From the NCBI GenBank assembly GCA_026625625.1, contig CP113055.1:560501-624500 (forward strand): 64,000 nt of DNA. The letters run 5' to 3'. This DNA is from Blastomonas sp. SL216. GTDB taxonomy: Bacteria; Pseudomonadota; Alphaproteobacteria; Sphingomonadales; Sphingomonadaceae. Below are positions 36,066-46,411 of this stretch, one piece after another. Positions within the stretch are counted from its first letter, which is position 1; each line of letters begins with the position of its first letter. The notes under the pieces are model-generated. The model worked only from the letters and a program-made list of their open reading frames with translations. It did no database searches and was not told the DNA's origin. Both the position numbers and the translations under genes were made by a program.

Positions 36066-36803
36066 TCAGCCCCGCGGTGAGGGGAACCAGCTTGAATCCA
36101 AAGCACTGAACCGGTCGACGAAACGCGCCAGTTCAATCAGCTTCGGTTCGTCAACCAGCGTCACCGTGCTGCGGTTCCGCGTGATCAGCTTTTCCTCGGT
36201 CATTTGCCGGATCAGGCGGTTGACGTGCACCTGGGTGAGCCCGACCGCATCGCCCAGATCACTCTGGGTCAGCGGAATGCGGACGACGGGATTGTGCTGC
36301 CCGCTGACCGCGCGCATCCGCGCCGCTATCGACAGGAACAGGTTGGCGAGCCGCGCCTTGCCCTCGCTGCGCCCCAGCGCGCGCAGCCGATCGTAAAGGT
36401 CGATGCTTTCCATCTGGCTGATCGAGAAGAACAGCGCAGCCAGGCGCGGATGTTCAATGAAGGTCTGGCCCAGCGCGCGGCGCGGGAAGCGGCACACCAC
36501 CATATCGGTCGCGGCGACGATGCTGGACGGGGCATCGCGAAAGGCGATTCCCGATGCGCCGATCATGTCGCCGGAAAAGTGGAAGCGGAGGATCTGGCGC
36601 TTGCCCGACGGCAATCGGCTCTCGGACAGCGCCCAGCCCTGATGGACGATCAGCAGCTCCGAAAGGTCGTCGCCTTCCTGCCAAAGCATGCTGCCGGAGC
36701 TGTATTCGCGCGGCTCTTGCTCCAGATGGGCAATTGCCTTGTTCTCGGCGGGGGTGAGGTCGAGATAACGGTTCAGCCGGACAACAAAACAACTGTCGGA
36801 CAT
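36066..36803 (-). CDS. Crp/Fnr family transcriptional regulator
   Basis: The 245-aa protein has a cyclic-nucleotide-binding-like sensor domain (about residues 10-130: GSMLWQEGDDLSELLIVHQGWALSE, then FHFSGDMIGASGI) and a C-terminal winged helix (about 160-230). The helix-turn-helix reads TQSDLGDAVGLTQVHVNRLIRQM. The N-terminal Cys cluster of Fnr is missing, so it is not an oxygen sensor of the Fe-S type. The effector is unknown. A divergent intergenic region with two perfect 12-bp palindromes separates it from the acyl-CoA synthetase gene. Confidence 0.9.
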   Translation of the reverse strand: MSDSCFVVRLNRYLDLTPAENKAIAHLEQEPREYSSGSMLWQEGDDLSELLIVHQGWALSESRLPSGKRQILRFHFSGDMIGASGIAFRDAPSSIVAATDMVVCRFPRRALGQTFIEHPRLAALFFSISQMESIDLYDRLRALGRSEGKARLANLFLSIAARMRAVSGQHNPVVRIPLTQSDLGDAVGLTQVHVNRLIRQMTEEKLITRNRSTVTLVDEPKLIELARFVDRFSALDSSWFPSPRG

Positions 36804-36930
36804 GGTCGGGCTCCTGCAGAAAGGGGCATTCAGCCGACCTGCCGAACTGCCCCGTCAATCGATCTCGGTCTTGTAGTCGGCGCCACACTTGTAGGCAGGC
36901 GACGAAAAATATCCAGCAAATTCAGATTAT

Positions 36931-36942
36931 TAACATATGTTA
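36931..36942. promoter_or_regulatory. 12-bp perfect palindrome TAACATATGTTA
   Basis: It lies in the AT-rich part of the intergenic region between the Crp/Fnr-type regulator gene and the acyl-CoA synthetase gene. The symmetry and position suggest an operator. The regulator cannot be assigned from sequence. Confidence 0.4.
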
Positions 36943-37046
36943 TAAATATGCGCTGCTGCACAGAAACCACGTACGCGCCGGTGGCTGAAACGATCCTGAA
37001 AATCAGTGATTGCGTGTCGCAGCCAATTCCATAAAGTTGACGCGAA

Positions 37047-37058
37047 CGTAAATTTACG
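37047..37058. promoter_or_regulatory. 12-bp perfect palindrome CGTAAATTTACG before the acyl-CoA synthetase gene
   Basis: It ends 20 bases before the start codon at 37078 and just before the ribosome site GAGAGG, so a bound protein there would block expression. It differs from the palindrome at 36931-36942. Confidence 0.45.
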
Positions 37059-37077
37059 CAGAGAGGATCATCACGTC

Positions 37078-38838
37078 ATGACGCTCATCGAGAGCCCGTC
37101 CCCATCTGAAACCGCTGCCGAAAAATGGGCGCCGCCTGCCGGATGGCCGGCAATGTCGCTTGGGCAGATCGAGGCGATGCTGTGCGCCGCCGGCCAGCCG
37201 TTCGAGATGGAGACGGTTTCGGTCGAGGGGGTGGCGACCCGGTGCTGGAAGAACGCGCCGCCGAGCCTGGCTGCACTGGCCCAGATTGCCCGCATGCATG
37301 GCGACAAGACCTTTCTGGTCTATGAGGATGAGCGCGTCAGCTATGACGCCTGGTTCCGCGCCACGGCCACCCTGGCCGCGCATCTCCAGGCTGCCGGGAT
37401 CGGCAAGGGCGACCGCGTGGCATTGGCCATGCGCAACCTGCCCGAATGGCCGGTGGCCTTTTTCGCGATTGTCAGCATCGGCGCGATCGCGGTGCCGCTC
37501 AACGCCTGGTGGACCGGCGCGGAGCTGGCTTATGGCCTGGCCGATTCCGGCGCGAAGCTGCTGATCGCCGATGCCGAGCGGCTGGACCGGATCGCGCCGC
37601 ACATGGGTGAACTGGGCGCATTGGGTTCCATGCTGATCAGCCGCAGCCTGGGCACGTTGCCCGAAGGCGCATCGCGGCTGGAAGACGTGATCGGCGCGCC
37701 GCCTGCTTATGGCGACCTTGCCCCGGCGGAGCTGCCTGTCGTCGATATCGCGCCCGATGATGCGGCGACCATTTTCTATACCTCGGGCACCACCGGCAAC
37801 CCCAAGGGCGCGCTGGGCAGCCATCGCAACATGACGACCAATATCCTGACCACCGCCTATGCCGGGGTGCGATCGTCGCTGCGCAGGGGCGAGGCGCCGC
37901 CCGCGCCCGAGCCTGCGGTGATGCTCACCGTGATACCGCTGTTCCACGTCACCGCGTGCAGCGCGGGCATGACCGGCGTGATGTTCGGCGGATCGACGCT
38001 GGTGTTCATGCACAAATGGGATGCGACCAGGGCGCTCGAGATCATCGAGCGCGAGCGGGTGACCGCGACCGGCGGGGTGCCGACCATCGCCTGGCAGCTG
38101 ATCGAGCATCCCGACCGCGACAAATACGACCTGTCCTCGCTCAAGTCGATTTCCTATGGCGGCGCGCCCTCTGCGCCCGAGCTGGTGCGCAAGATCCGCG
38201 AGGTGTTCGGCGCGCTGCCCGGAAATGGCTGGGGCATGACCGAAACCATGGCGACGGTGACCAGCCACACGGCAGAGGATTATCTCAACCGTCCCGACAG
38301 CTGCGGCCCAGCCGTGCCGGTCAGCGACTTGAAGATCATGGACGCCGATGGCGTCACCGAACTGCCGGTGGGTGAGGTGGGTGAGCTCTGGGCACGCGGG
38401 CCCCAGATCGTGAAGGGCTATTGGAACAAGCCCGAGGCGACGGCGGCGACCTTTGTCGATGGCTGGGTGCGCACCGGCGACCTGGCGCGGCTCGATGAGG
38501 AAGGCTTTTGCTATATCGTCGATCGCGCCAAGGACATGATCATCCGTGGCGGCGAGAATATCTACTCTTCAGAGGTCGAGAACGTGCTGTACGATCACCC
38601 GGCGGTGACCGATGCGGCGCTGATCGGCCTGCCGCACCGCACCCTGGGCGAGGAACCGGCGGCGGTGGTGCATCTGGCCCCCGGCACGAGTGCGACCGAA
38701 GCCGAGCTGCAGGCCTGGGTGCGCGAGCGGCTGGCCGCGTTCAAGGTGCCGGTGAAAATCGTGTTCCACCACGAAACGCTGCCGCGCAACGCCAATGGCA
38801 AGATCCTGAAAAAGGACCTTTCCGGACTGTTTGGCTGA
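37078..38838 (+). CDS. Acyl-CoA synthetase/class I adenylate-forming ligase
   Basis: The 586-aa protein is a fatty-acid-type AMP-forming ligase. The P-loop motif is TIFYTSGTTGNPKGA, A5 is NGWGMTETMATVT, the A7/A8 region is GWVRTGDLARLDEEGFCYIVDRAKDMIIRGGENIYSSEVEN and A10 is the C-terminal Lys in PRNANGKILKKDL. It activates a carboxylate to an acyl-AMP and then an acyl-CoA; the acid is unknown. The ATG at 37078 has GAGAGG 11 bases upstream; the frame is open to 37006 but that extension has no homology. A palindrome overlaps the promoter/leader area. Confidence 0.92.
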   Translation: MTLIESPSPSETAAEKWAPPAGWPAMSLGQIEAMLCAAGQPFEMETVSVEGVATRCWKNAPPSLAALAQIARMHGDKTFLVYEDERVSYDAWFRATATLAAHLQAAGIGKGDRVALAMRNLPEWPVAFFAIVSIGAIAVPLNAWWTGAELAYGLADSGAKLLIADAERLDRIAPHMGELGALGSMLISRSLGTLPEGASRLEDVIGAPPAYGDLAPAELPVVDIAPDDAATIFYTSGTTGNPKGALGSHRNMTTNILTTAYAGVRSSLRRGEAPPAPEPAVMLTVIPLFHVTACSAGMTGVMFGGSTLVFMHKWDATRALEIIERERVTATGGVPTIAWQLIEHPDRDKYDLSSLKSISYGGAPSAPELVRKIREVFGALPGNGWGMTETMATVTSHTAEDYLNRPDSCGPAVPVSDLKIMDADGVTELPVGEVGELWARGPQIVKGYWNKPEATAATFVDGWVRTGDLARLDEEGFCYIVDRAKDMIIRGGENIYSSEVENVLYDHPAVTDAALIGLPHRTLGEEPAAVVHLAPGTSATEAELQAWVRERLAAFKVPVKIVFHHETLPRNANGKILKKDLSGLFG

Positions 38839-38845
38839 GCAGCCT

Positions 38846-38875
38846 GGCCCGGGCCCCAGCGCGGGAGCCCGGGCC
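38846..38875. terminator. Stem-loop between convergent genes at 38.85 kb
   Basis: GGCCCGGGC (38846-38854) and GCCCGGGCC (38867-38875) form a perfect 9-bp GC stem between the acyl-CoA synthetase stop and the convergent membrane-protein stop. No T-tract follows, so termination is likely but not certain. Confidence 0.45.
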
Positions 38876-38880
38876 GGCGA

Positions 38881-39624
38881 TCAGGCGAAAACGCTGGCCA
38901 GCTGCTCGCTGCTCGCGCCTTCCTTGGTCCCACGCAATTCGATATAGACGGCGGCGATGCCAGCGGCACCCACCGCTGCGCTCACCGTGCTCAGCACGGC
39001 GCTGCTGACCACCGAGAGACTGGGGCTGATCAACGAGATGATCCCGATCGGGATGCCGATGATCGTGCTGAAGATGATGAACACGATGATCAGCCCGAGC
39101 AGCTTGAGCCGCGACCCCTTGGTCAGCGCCGAACTGCGGCTGAGCGCGTCCGATACGCTCAGATTCTCGACCATCATCGCGGGCACCGCCACCATCCACA
39201 TCAGATAGAGGATGATGCCGGGAATGATGAGCATGACCAGCCCGATGCTGATGCCGATTGCCACGACAATGCCCAGGCCGATCAGCGGCAGCAGCTTGCC
39301 GATCGCGCGGCTGACGCATTCGCCGAAATTCACCGGTCGGCCTGCGATATCATTGGCCGACGCGACGATCAGCGAGGCCTGCAGGATGATCGACAGGAAC
39401 AGGAACAGGACATAGCCGACGATGCTGCTGACAATCGCGGTCGGGCCGCCGAGCAATGCCGTCGGATCGGCCAGCGAAGGCGTCACGAACATGCCGATGC
39501 CCAGTTGCGGCAGACCCACGATGATCAGCGAAAGCCCCAGAAACAGGGCGGCGTTGCGCGCGATGACGCCAAAGGTGTTCGAAAACACGTTGGATATGCT
39601 GAACTCGGCAGGCTGGCTCGCCAT
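38881..39624 (-). CDS. Multi-pass membrane protein (YciC/GDPD-membrane-domain-like)
   Basis: The 247-aa protein has about six membrane segments. The signature is a central VMLIIPGIILYLMWMVAVPAMMVENLSVSDALSRSSALTKGS block, shared with the family of GDPD membrane-domain/YciC-like proteins (pattern P-G-I-x-x-x-x-x-x-x-x-x-P, then L-x-x-S-x-x-L-x-x-G). Function is unknown. The start at 39624 has GGGAG 6 bases upstream. A diverged relative is at 48620-49381. It is divergent from the DUF4129-MoxR cluster. Confidence 0.75.
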   Translation of the reverse strand: MASQPAEFSISNVFSNTFGVIARNAALFLGLSLIIVGLPQLGIGMFVTPSLADPTALLGGPTAIVSSIVGYVLFLFLSIILQASLIVASANDIAGRPVNFGECVSRAIGKLLPLIGLGIVVAIGISIGLVMLIIPGIILYLMWMVAVPAMMVENLSVSDALSRSSALTKGSRLKLLGLIIVFIIFSTIIGIPIGIISLISPSLSVVSSAVLSTVSAAVGAAGIAAVYIELRGTKEGASSEQLASVFA

Positions 39625-39765
39625 ATCAATACTCCCGGTTGATTGTCCCAAGCGACCGAATCTTGTTTTGCGGTCAGCCTAACATGTGCCAGCGAACGGT
39701 CCAGTGCGGTTGATCACCTGCAAATCGCCTTGCTCCCTCGGCGCGCTTCTGCAATCACCCGCGTT

Positions 39766-40410
39766 GTGACTGCTGGCCCGGCCCTTACTGCACCTCGCCG
39801 CGAAGGTTTTGATGCGGCCTATGACCAGGTGCGCGGCGATGGCAGCATCCAGTTCACGCCCGATTTTTCCAAGCCAGCCGATCCACCGCCCGAATGGTGG
39901 AGCGATTTTTCCAGATGGCTGGGCGAACTGCTCGAGCCGCTGATCAAGGCGATCGCCTATGCCTGGCCGGTGCTGAGCAAGGTCCTGCTCGTGGCGTTGA
40001 TCGCGGGAGTCCTGGTGCTGCTCTGGGTGATCCTGGCGCCCTATATTGCCGACTGGCGCGAACGTCGCGCGGGCGTGCAGCCCGACTGGGTGCCCGATCA
40101 GGCGCAGGCGCGCGCCTTGCTGGAAGAAGCGGACAGGCTGGCTGTGGAAGGCCGGTTCGACGAGGCAGCGCATCTGCTGCTGTACCGGTCGATCGAGGAT
40201 ATCGCCGCCAAGCGCCCCGATCTGTTGCGCCCTTCAAGCACCACGCGTGAGATCGGTGCGTTCGATGCACTTTCGCAAAGGGCGCGCCAGGCCTTTGGCG
40301 TCATCGCAGGGCATGTCGAGGCGAGCTTCTTCGCGCGCCGCCCGCTCGATCGCAGCGCGTGGGACAGCTCGCGCGAGGCCTATCGCGCCTTTGCGCTGGA
40401 CGGCGGCTAA
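39766..40410 (+). CDS. DUF4129 domain membrane protein
   Basis: From a GTG at 39766 the product is 214 aa. It has one strong membrane segment (VLLVALIAGVLVLLWVILA), preceded by WWSDFSRWLGELLEP. The C-terminal DUF4129 core follows: ARALLEEADRLAVEGRFDEAAHLLLYRSIEDI, STTREIG, FGVIAGHVEASFFARRPLD and WDSSREAYRAFAL. It is the first gene of a compact operon with DUF4350, MoxR, DUF58, SpoIIM-like and RDD genes. The start is uncertain because the frame is open to 39643 with no ATG near the core. Confidence 0.75.
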   Translation: MTAGPALTAPRREGFDAAYDQVRGDGSIQFTPDFSKPADPPPEWWSDFSRWLGELLEPLIKAIAYAWPVLSKVLLVALIAGVLVLLWVILAPYIADWRERRAGVQPDWVPDQAQARALLEEADRLAVEGRFDEAAHLLLYRSIEDIAAKRPDLLRPSSTTREIGAFDALSQRARQAFGVIAGHVEASFFARRPLDRSAWDSSREAYRAFALDGG

Positions 40411-40411
40411 G

Positions 40412-41715
40412 ATGGCGAGCGAGACCGGCGGCTCCCCCTTTGCGCGCGGCACGGTGCTGCTGATGGTCGCCATCGGCTTCGCCGCGTTTCTGGCGCTGCT
40501 CTATGCGATCGGGGCAGGCGGGGCGCTGCGGAAGGGCAATAATGGCCAGGCGCATGGCGCATCGGCAAGCATCGTCGGCTATTCGGCTCTTGGGCGTCTG
40601 CTCGAGAACACGGGAACGCCGGTTCGCTACGGACGCAGCCCGGTGGCGGTGCAGCAGCAGGACCTGCTGATCATCACCCCCGAGATTTCCGCCGATCCGA
40701 CCGAACTTGCCGCCCTGGTCAACCAGCGCGCCTTTATCGGCCCCACGATCATCATCCTGCCCAAATGGCAGGTGTCCCCTCTTGATGGCCTCAAGAGCGG
40801 CTGGGTTCAGCTCGATTCGCCATGGGTGGCGATGCAATCGCCGCAGATCCTGTCGCAGCTGGTCACCGCCAGGACGCGGCTCGAAGGCGTCAGCCCTCAG
40901 TTTTCGCAGTTTCCCCTCGTCCAGGCCGAAACGCCCGAGCAGAAGACCGCGATGCTGAAACAGGCGCTGAAGGCGCGGGTAACGATTACCGGCGACAAGC
41001 TGAAGACCGTGCTGGCCGATCCGGCGTCCGGCGCAGCGCGGGTTGCGGTCATCGACGATGGCGGCTGGTATCCCTCGCTGGATGCCGATGCGTCGGCCGA
41101 GCCGGGTTCCGGCGTGCAGCAGGGGCGCTATCCGGTCGTGATCGTTGCCGATGCCGACCTGATGAACAATATGGGGCTGGCCAACCGCAAGACGGCCGCG
41201 CAGGCGTTGCAGATTGTCGATGCAGCCTGGTCGGGCGGCGGTGAAGGCGTGGTGTTCGACCTCACCCAGAACGGCCTTGGCGCGTCGGAAAACCTGCTCT
41301 CGGTCGCGTTCCGCCCGCCCTTTGTCGGCGCGGTCGCCAGCCTGGTGCTGGCAGCGATCGCCTTTGCGTGGATGGCCTTCTTCCGCTTTGGCCCGCCCTT
41401 GTCGGATGAGCGGCCCTTTGGCTTTGGCAAGACGGCGCTGGTGCGCGGCAGCGCGGCGCTCGTCCGCCGGCTCGGGCGCGATCATCTCGTCGCCAATGCG
41501 TATGCCGATCTGCTGCGCGATCGTGCGGCCCGCGCGCTGGGTCTGCCGCCATCGCTGCCGCCCGATCAGGTCGATGCAAGGCTGGCCCTGGTGCCTGCCG
41601 ATGGCGAGGGCCGAAGCTACGAACAGTTGTTGAACGACATGCGCAGCGCGCGCGACCGGCCCGCCATCGCGGCCGCTGCGCGCGCGCTTTATGGATGGAA
41701 AAAGGACCGGATGGG

Positions 41716-41719
<4 letters not shown>
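40412..41719 (+). CDS. DUF4350 domain membrane protein
   Basis: The 435-aa protein has an N-terminal membrane segment ([22 protein letters not shown]), then an extracytoplasmic domain with [32 protein letters not shown] and a [25 protein letters not shown] segment. A second membrane helix ([18 protein letters not shown]) lies near residue 310, followed by a cytoplasmic helical tail. This matches DUF4350. It begins one base after the DUF4129 stop and overlaps moxR by 4 bp. The domain may bind a ligand or peptide at the periplasmic face; function is unproven. Confidence 0.85.
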
Positions 41720-42668
<949 letters not shown>

Positions 42669-42672
<4 letters not shown>

Positions 42673-43991
42673 TCGGAGCCTATCCGACCCTGCGTGCGGG
42701 CCTGCTGATTGCAGGCGGTGCGCCGCTGGCGATTGCGCTGGCGGCGTTCACACCGGGATTGTGGGCGCTCGGCCCCGCCTGGTCGGGCGCCGTTTTGCTG
42801 CTTGCGCTGATCGATGCGCTGATTGCGGGCAGGGCGCGGGATATTGCGCTCATCGTGCCGGCGAGCAGTGAGCTGGGCAGCGATGTTCGCATCGCTATCG
42901 AGGCCGAACTCGCCGCCCAGGTTCCTGTCGTGCATGCCCAGGCGAGCATTGCGGTGGCGAGCCGGATCGTGCCTGGCGGACGCGGCTTTGCGAAGTTGCA
43001 AAGCTCGGATCGCAAATCGGCACTGCGCGGCGAATTCGCTCTGTCGCCGGTGCGGCGCGGATCGCTGGAGATCGAGCGGTTATGGCTGCGCTGGCAAGGG
43101 CCGCTGGGCCTGGGCTGGCGTCAGGAAGCGCGGGCCAGCGGGGAGAGCGTCGCCATCCTGCCCGATATCGCGGCGGTGCGCGCGCCGGCGCTGCAGATAT
43201 TCCTGAAGGAAGCGATCTACGGAATCCTGGCGCGGCAGATGCGCGGCGAGGGGAGCGAGTTCGAGGCGCTGGTCGAATATCAGCCCGGTTTCGACCGGCG
43301 ATCGATCGACTGGAAAAGCTCTGCCCGGCACTCGAAGCTGCTGGCGCGCGAATATGATACCGAACGCAACAACCAGATCGTCTTCGCGCTCGATAGCGGA
43401 TCGGACATGTGCGAGCCGGTCGCGGGCCTGCCGCGGATCGACCGCGCCGTCTCGGCAGCGCTGCTGACCAGCTATGTCGCGTTGAAGGCGGGCGATCAGG
43501 TCCGCCTGTTCTCGTTTGCCGCCCGGCCCGAGCGCGCGACACCCTTTGTCTCGGGCAGCCGCAATTTTTTCCGCCTGCAGTCCGAGGCGGCCGGGATCGA
43601 CTATCGCTTCGAGGAGAGCAACTACACGCTGGCCCTCTCGACGCTCGCTGCGCAACTGCAGCGGCGATCGCTGATCGTCGTGTTCACCGACTTTACCGAC
43701 CCAACCAGTGCAGAACTCATGCTCGAATCGGTCGGTCGGCTGATCGACCGGCATCTGTTGCTGTTCGTCGCGATGGAGGATGAGGAGCTGCTGTCCCTGG
43801 TCGACCAGCCGCCCGATACCAGTGAAATGGTCGCACAAAGCGTCGCGGCGGCGAGCCTGCTGGCGCAGCGCCGCATGGTGATCGCACGGCTGCGACATAT
43901 GGGGATCGATGTGGTCGAGGGGCGGCATGACGAGATCGGTACGCGGCTGATGAACGCCTATCTCAAGATCAAGCGGCGGGGGCAGCTGTGA
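42669..43991 (+). CDS. DUF58 domain protein
   Basis: The 440-aa protein starts with TTG in the moxR stop (TTGA). It has two N-terminal membrane segments and a C-terminal DUF58/VWA-like domain. The DUF58 signature is [51 protein letters not shown]; the D-x-S-x-S-like metal site reads DSGSD. A later [19 protein letters not shown] matches the second VWA strand. It is the usual MoxR partner. A copy of the dispersed TTGCRAAN pair lies at 42988. Confidence 0.9.
42988..43003 (+). repeat. Dispersed octamer pair TTGCGAAG-TTGCAAAG
   Basis: Copy of the (TTGCRAAN)x2 motif in the DUF58 gene, a full match. Confidence 0.6.
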
Positions 43992-45019
43992 GCGGCGCTG
44001 CCATGCAAGCCTCGGGCGAACAGGCCGTGGCCGCCGCAGTGCTGCGCAGCGACCGTTTCCGGCTGGAGCGCGAGCGTGACTGGCAGCGGCTCGACGCCAT
44101 GGTCACTGCGATGGAGAAGGGGCGGCTCAAGAAGCTGTCCGACAATGACGTCATGGCATTGCCGGTGCTCTATCGCAACCTGCTCTCCAGCCTGTCGATC
44201 GCGCGCGAAAGCTCGCTCGATGCGGGGCTGATCGCCTATCTGGAATCGCTGACGCTGCGCGCGTATTTCATCGTTTACGGCACGCGCACGACGCTGGGCG
44301 GCTGGTGCCGCGGCTTTTTCGGCGGCGGACTGAGCCGCGCGGTGCGCAGCATTTGGCCGGACTTGCTGGTGGCGCTGGCGGCCATGGTCGCTGGCGCAGT
44401 GCTGGGCTTCTTCCTCGTCGATGCGGACACGCAATGGTACTACCGGCTGGTGCCCAGCCAGTTCAGCGACGTGCGCGTGCCGGGTGCCTCGCGTGAGGCG
44501 CTGATGGGCACCTTGTTCAGCGATACGGAAAAAGAGGGGCTCTCGGTCTTCGCCGCCTATCTGTTCAACAACAATGCCCAGGTCGCGATCATGGCCTTTG
44601 CGCTGGGCTTTGCCTTTGGCGTGCCGACCTTGCTGCTGCTGGTGTACAATATGGTGGGCCTGGGTGCGATGCTCTGGGTATTCGCGTCGCGCGGGCTGAC
44701 GGTCGAGTTTATCGGCTGGCTCTCGATCCATGGGACGACCGAGCTGCTCGCCATCCTGCTGGCCGGGGGCGCAGGGCTGCATATCGGGCGGGCGCTGGGC
44801 TTTCCGGGTCCACGCAGCCATCTGACCGCTTTGGGCGATGCCGGGCGAAGGGCAGCGCAGGTGATGGCGGGGGTGATCGTGATGCTGATCTGCGCGGGGC
44901 TGCTTGAAGGCTTTGCCCGCCAGCTCGTCCAGTCGACGGCCATGCGCTATGCGATCGGCTATGGCGTGCTGGCGGTCTGGCTCACCTATTTCTTTGCCTT
45001 CCGCCCGAGGCGCGTCTGA
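43988..45019 (+). CDS. Stage II sporulation protein M (SpoIIM)-like membrane protein
   Basis: The 343-aa product begins with GTG overlapping the DUF58 stop. It has a helical cytoplasmic N-terminus (residues 1-125), then about five membrane segments. The DUF95/SpoIIM pattern is in FNNNAQVAIMAFALGFAFGVPTLLLLVYNMVGLGAM and the SIHGTTELLAILLAGGAGLHIG block. SpoIIM-like proteins in non-sporulating bacteria are found with MoxR/DUF58 clusters, role unknown. The next gene begins at its last base. Confidence 0.88.
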   Translation: MSGAAMQASGEQAVAAAVLRSDRFRLERERDWQRLDAMVTAMEKGRLKKLSDNDVMALPVLYRNLLSSLSIARESSLDAGLIAYLESLTLRAYFIVYGTRTTLGGWCRGFFGGGLSRAVRSIWPDLLVALAAMVAGAVLGFFLVDADTQWYYRLVPSQFSDVRVPGASREALMGTLFSDTEKEGLSVFAAYLFNNNAQVAIMAFALGFAFGVPTLLLLVYNMVGLGAMLWVFASRGLTVEFIGWLSIHGTTELLAILLAGGAGLHIGRALGFPGPRSHLTALGDAGRRAAQVMAGVIVMLICAGLLEGFARQLVQSTAMRYAIGYGVLAVWLTYFFAFRPRRV

Positions 45020-45945
45020 TGGCGCGCGCTGCCGATCTGGGACGTACGCGCGGGGCCGATCCCAAGCTCAAGCGTACGCTGGTGACGCCCGAGGGTGTCG
45101 CGCTGGACGTGGCCATCGCTCCTGCCAGCGCGCGCGTCGGGGCGTTGTTCATCGATCTGAGCGCGCTTTTCGGGATGTTTGTCGCGTTCGTCCTCACGAT
45201 CCTGCTGCTGGTCTGGGGCTATGAGCGGGCAGGGCTGCCATCGGTGTCCGATGGCGTGCTCAACTTCCTGTTCATCCTGTTCATCATCGGCACGTTTCTG
45301 GCGCGCAATGCCTATTTCCTGTTCTTCGAGCTCGGGCAGCGCGCCGCGACTTGGGGCAAGAGATCGGTGGGCATTCGCGTGGCTGCGCGCGATGGCGGAC
45401 GATTGACCGCAGAAGCGGTGATCGCCCGCAATCTGCTGCGCGATATCGAGATGTTCCTGCCGCTGATGTTCATGACATCGGGCGGTGTGCAGGGCACGCT
45501 GAGCGAATTTGCCGCCTGGAGCGGCATCATCTGGGTCGGCATCTTCCTGCTGTTCCCGTTGCTCAACAAGGACCGGCTGCGCTGCGGCGACCTGATCGCC
45601 GGGACCTGGGTGGTGCAGGCGCCCAAGGCCGTATTGGGCGCTGTAGTTGCGACTGGCGCGCCAGCCAGTGCCGAAGTCGCAGCGCTGCCCGCCGACCGCT
45701 ACCGGTTCAGCGAGGCCGAGCTGTCGGTCTATGGCGAATATGAGCTGCAGATGCTGGAGCAAGTGCTGCGCAACGGCAATGCCGAGGCGATGGAGACGGT
45801 GGCGGCGACGATCTGCGGCAAGATCGGCTGGACTCCGCCGATCGGCGATGAGCGTGCGTTTCTCGAGGCCTATTACACGCAACTGCGCGCCCGGCTGGAA
45901 CGCGCAATGCGTTTCGGCCGAAGGCGCGCTGACAAGAACAGCTGA
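45019..45945 (+). CDS. RDD family membrane protein
   Basis: The 308-aa protein has an RDD domain with three membrane segments. The signature is an N-terminal ALDVAIAPASARVGALFIDLSALFGMF, then WGKRSVGIRVAARDGGRLTAEAVIARNLLRDIE (usual G-x-R-x-x-x-x-x-G-x-x-x-x-x-x-x-x-x-R-x-x-x-R). A long cytoplasmic C-terminus (about residues 205-308) is mainly helical. It ends the six-gene cluster; its start codon overlaps the SpoIIM-like stop by 1 bp. RDD proteins are often transport-associated; the role here is unknown. Confidence 0.88.
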   Translation: MARAADLGRTRGADPKLKRTLVTPEGVALDVAIAPASARVGALFIDLSALFGMFVAFVLTILLLVWGYERAGLPSVSDGVLNFLFILFIIGTFLARNAYFLFFELGQRAATWGKRSVGIRVAARDGGRLTAEAVIARNLLRDIEMFLPLMFMTSGGVQGTLSEFAAWSGIIWVGIFLLFPLLNKDRLRCGDLIAGTWVVQAPKAVLGAVVATGAPASAEVAALPADRYRFSEAELSVYGEYELQMLEQVLRNGNAEAMETVAATICGKIGWTPPIGDERAFLEAYYTQLRARLERAMRFGRRRADKNS

Positions 45946-45967
45946 TAAGGGGCGGCGGCGTAGCCGA

Positions 45968-46303
45968 TCAGGCTGCGCCGAGCAGTCCGGTCACGACCTG
46001 AGCCGACGGCGGGCGCAGCGTGCGCATCGCCTGTTCGGGGTCGCCAAGCATCGACTTTGCAACCTGCCGCGCGAAATCGTCGAGCGACTTGGGCAGCTCG
46101 GCCGCGGCGGCCGCCTTGGCGAGGCTCTCCATCGCACCGCTGGTGGCAGTGGGGCGATTGACGAGATTGATCACGCCATCATTGGCCGGCCTGCTGGGGG
46201 CAGGGTCGGTATTGGTCGGTGCGACATCATTGGCCTGATAATTGGGCCGGATGTACACCGTCCGCATCGAAGGCGAACCGGGAGGGTCTGAATTATTGAT
46301 CAT
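45968..46303 (-). CDS. Hypothetical protein
   Basis: The 111-aa protein starts MINNSDPPGSPSMRTVYIRPNY. It is rich in Pro, Asn, Ala and Thr in the N-terminal half, suggesting disorder, and more helical in the C-terminal half (SLDDFARQVAKSMLGDPEQAMRTLRPP). No membrane segment or signal peptide is apparent and I do not recognise a family. It is convergent with the RDD gene (22-bp gap). Two direct repeats lie upstream. Confidence 0.55.
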   Translation of the reverse strand: MINNSDPPGSPSMRTVYIRPNYQANDVAPTNTDPAPSRPANDGVINLVNRPTATSGAMESLAKAAAAAELPKSLDDFARQVAKSMLGDPEQAMRTLRPPSAQVVTGLLGAA

Positions 46304-46344
46304 GGCACGGGGTCCTGACAGAATTTCAGGATGACCTTGCCATG

Positions 46345-46391
46345 CGCTGCGTTAAGGCGGGCTTCAGGAAAATGGCGTCCGCTGCGTTAAG
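46345..46391. promoter_or_regulatory. Direct repeat of CGCTGCGTTAAG upstream of the 111-aa gene
   Basis: The 12-base sequence is present at 46345-46356 and 46380-46391, 35 bp apart, between the hypothetical gene and the acyl-CoA carboxylase gene. It may be a regulator site pair. Confidence 0.35.
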
Positions 46392-46411
46392 CATGTCGCA
46401 AAAACGGATGG

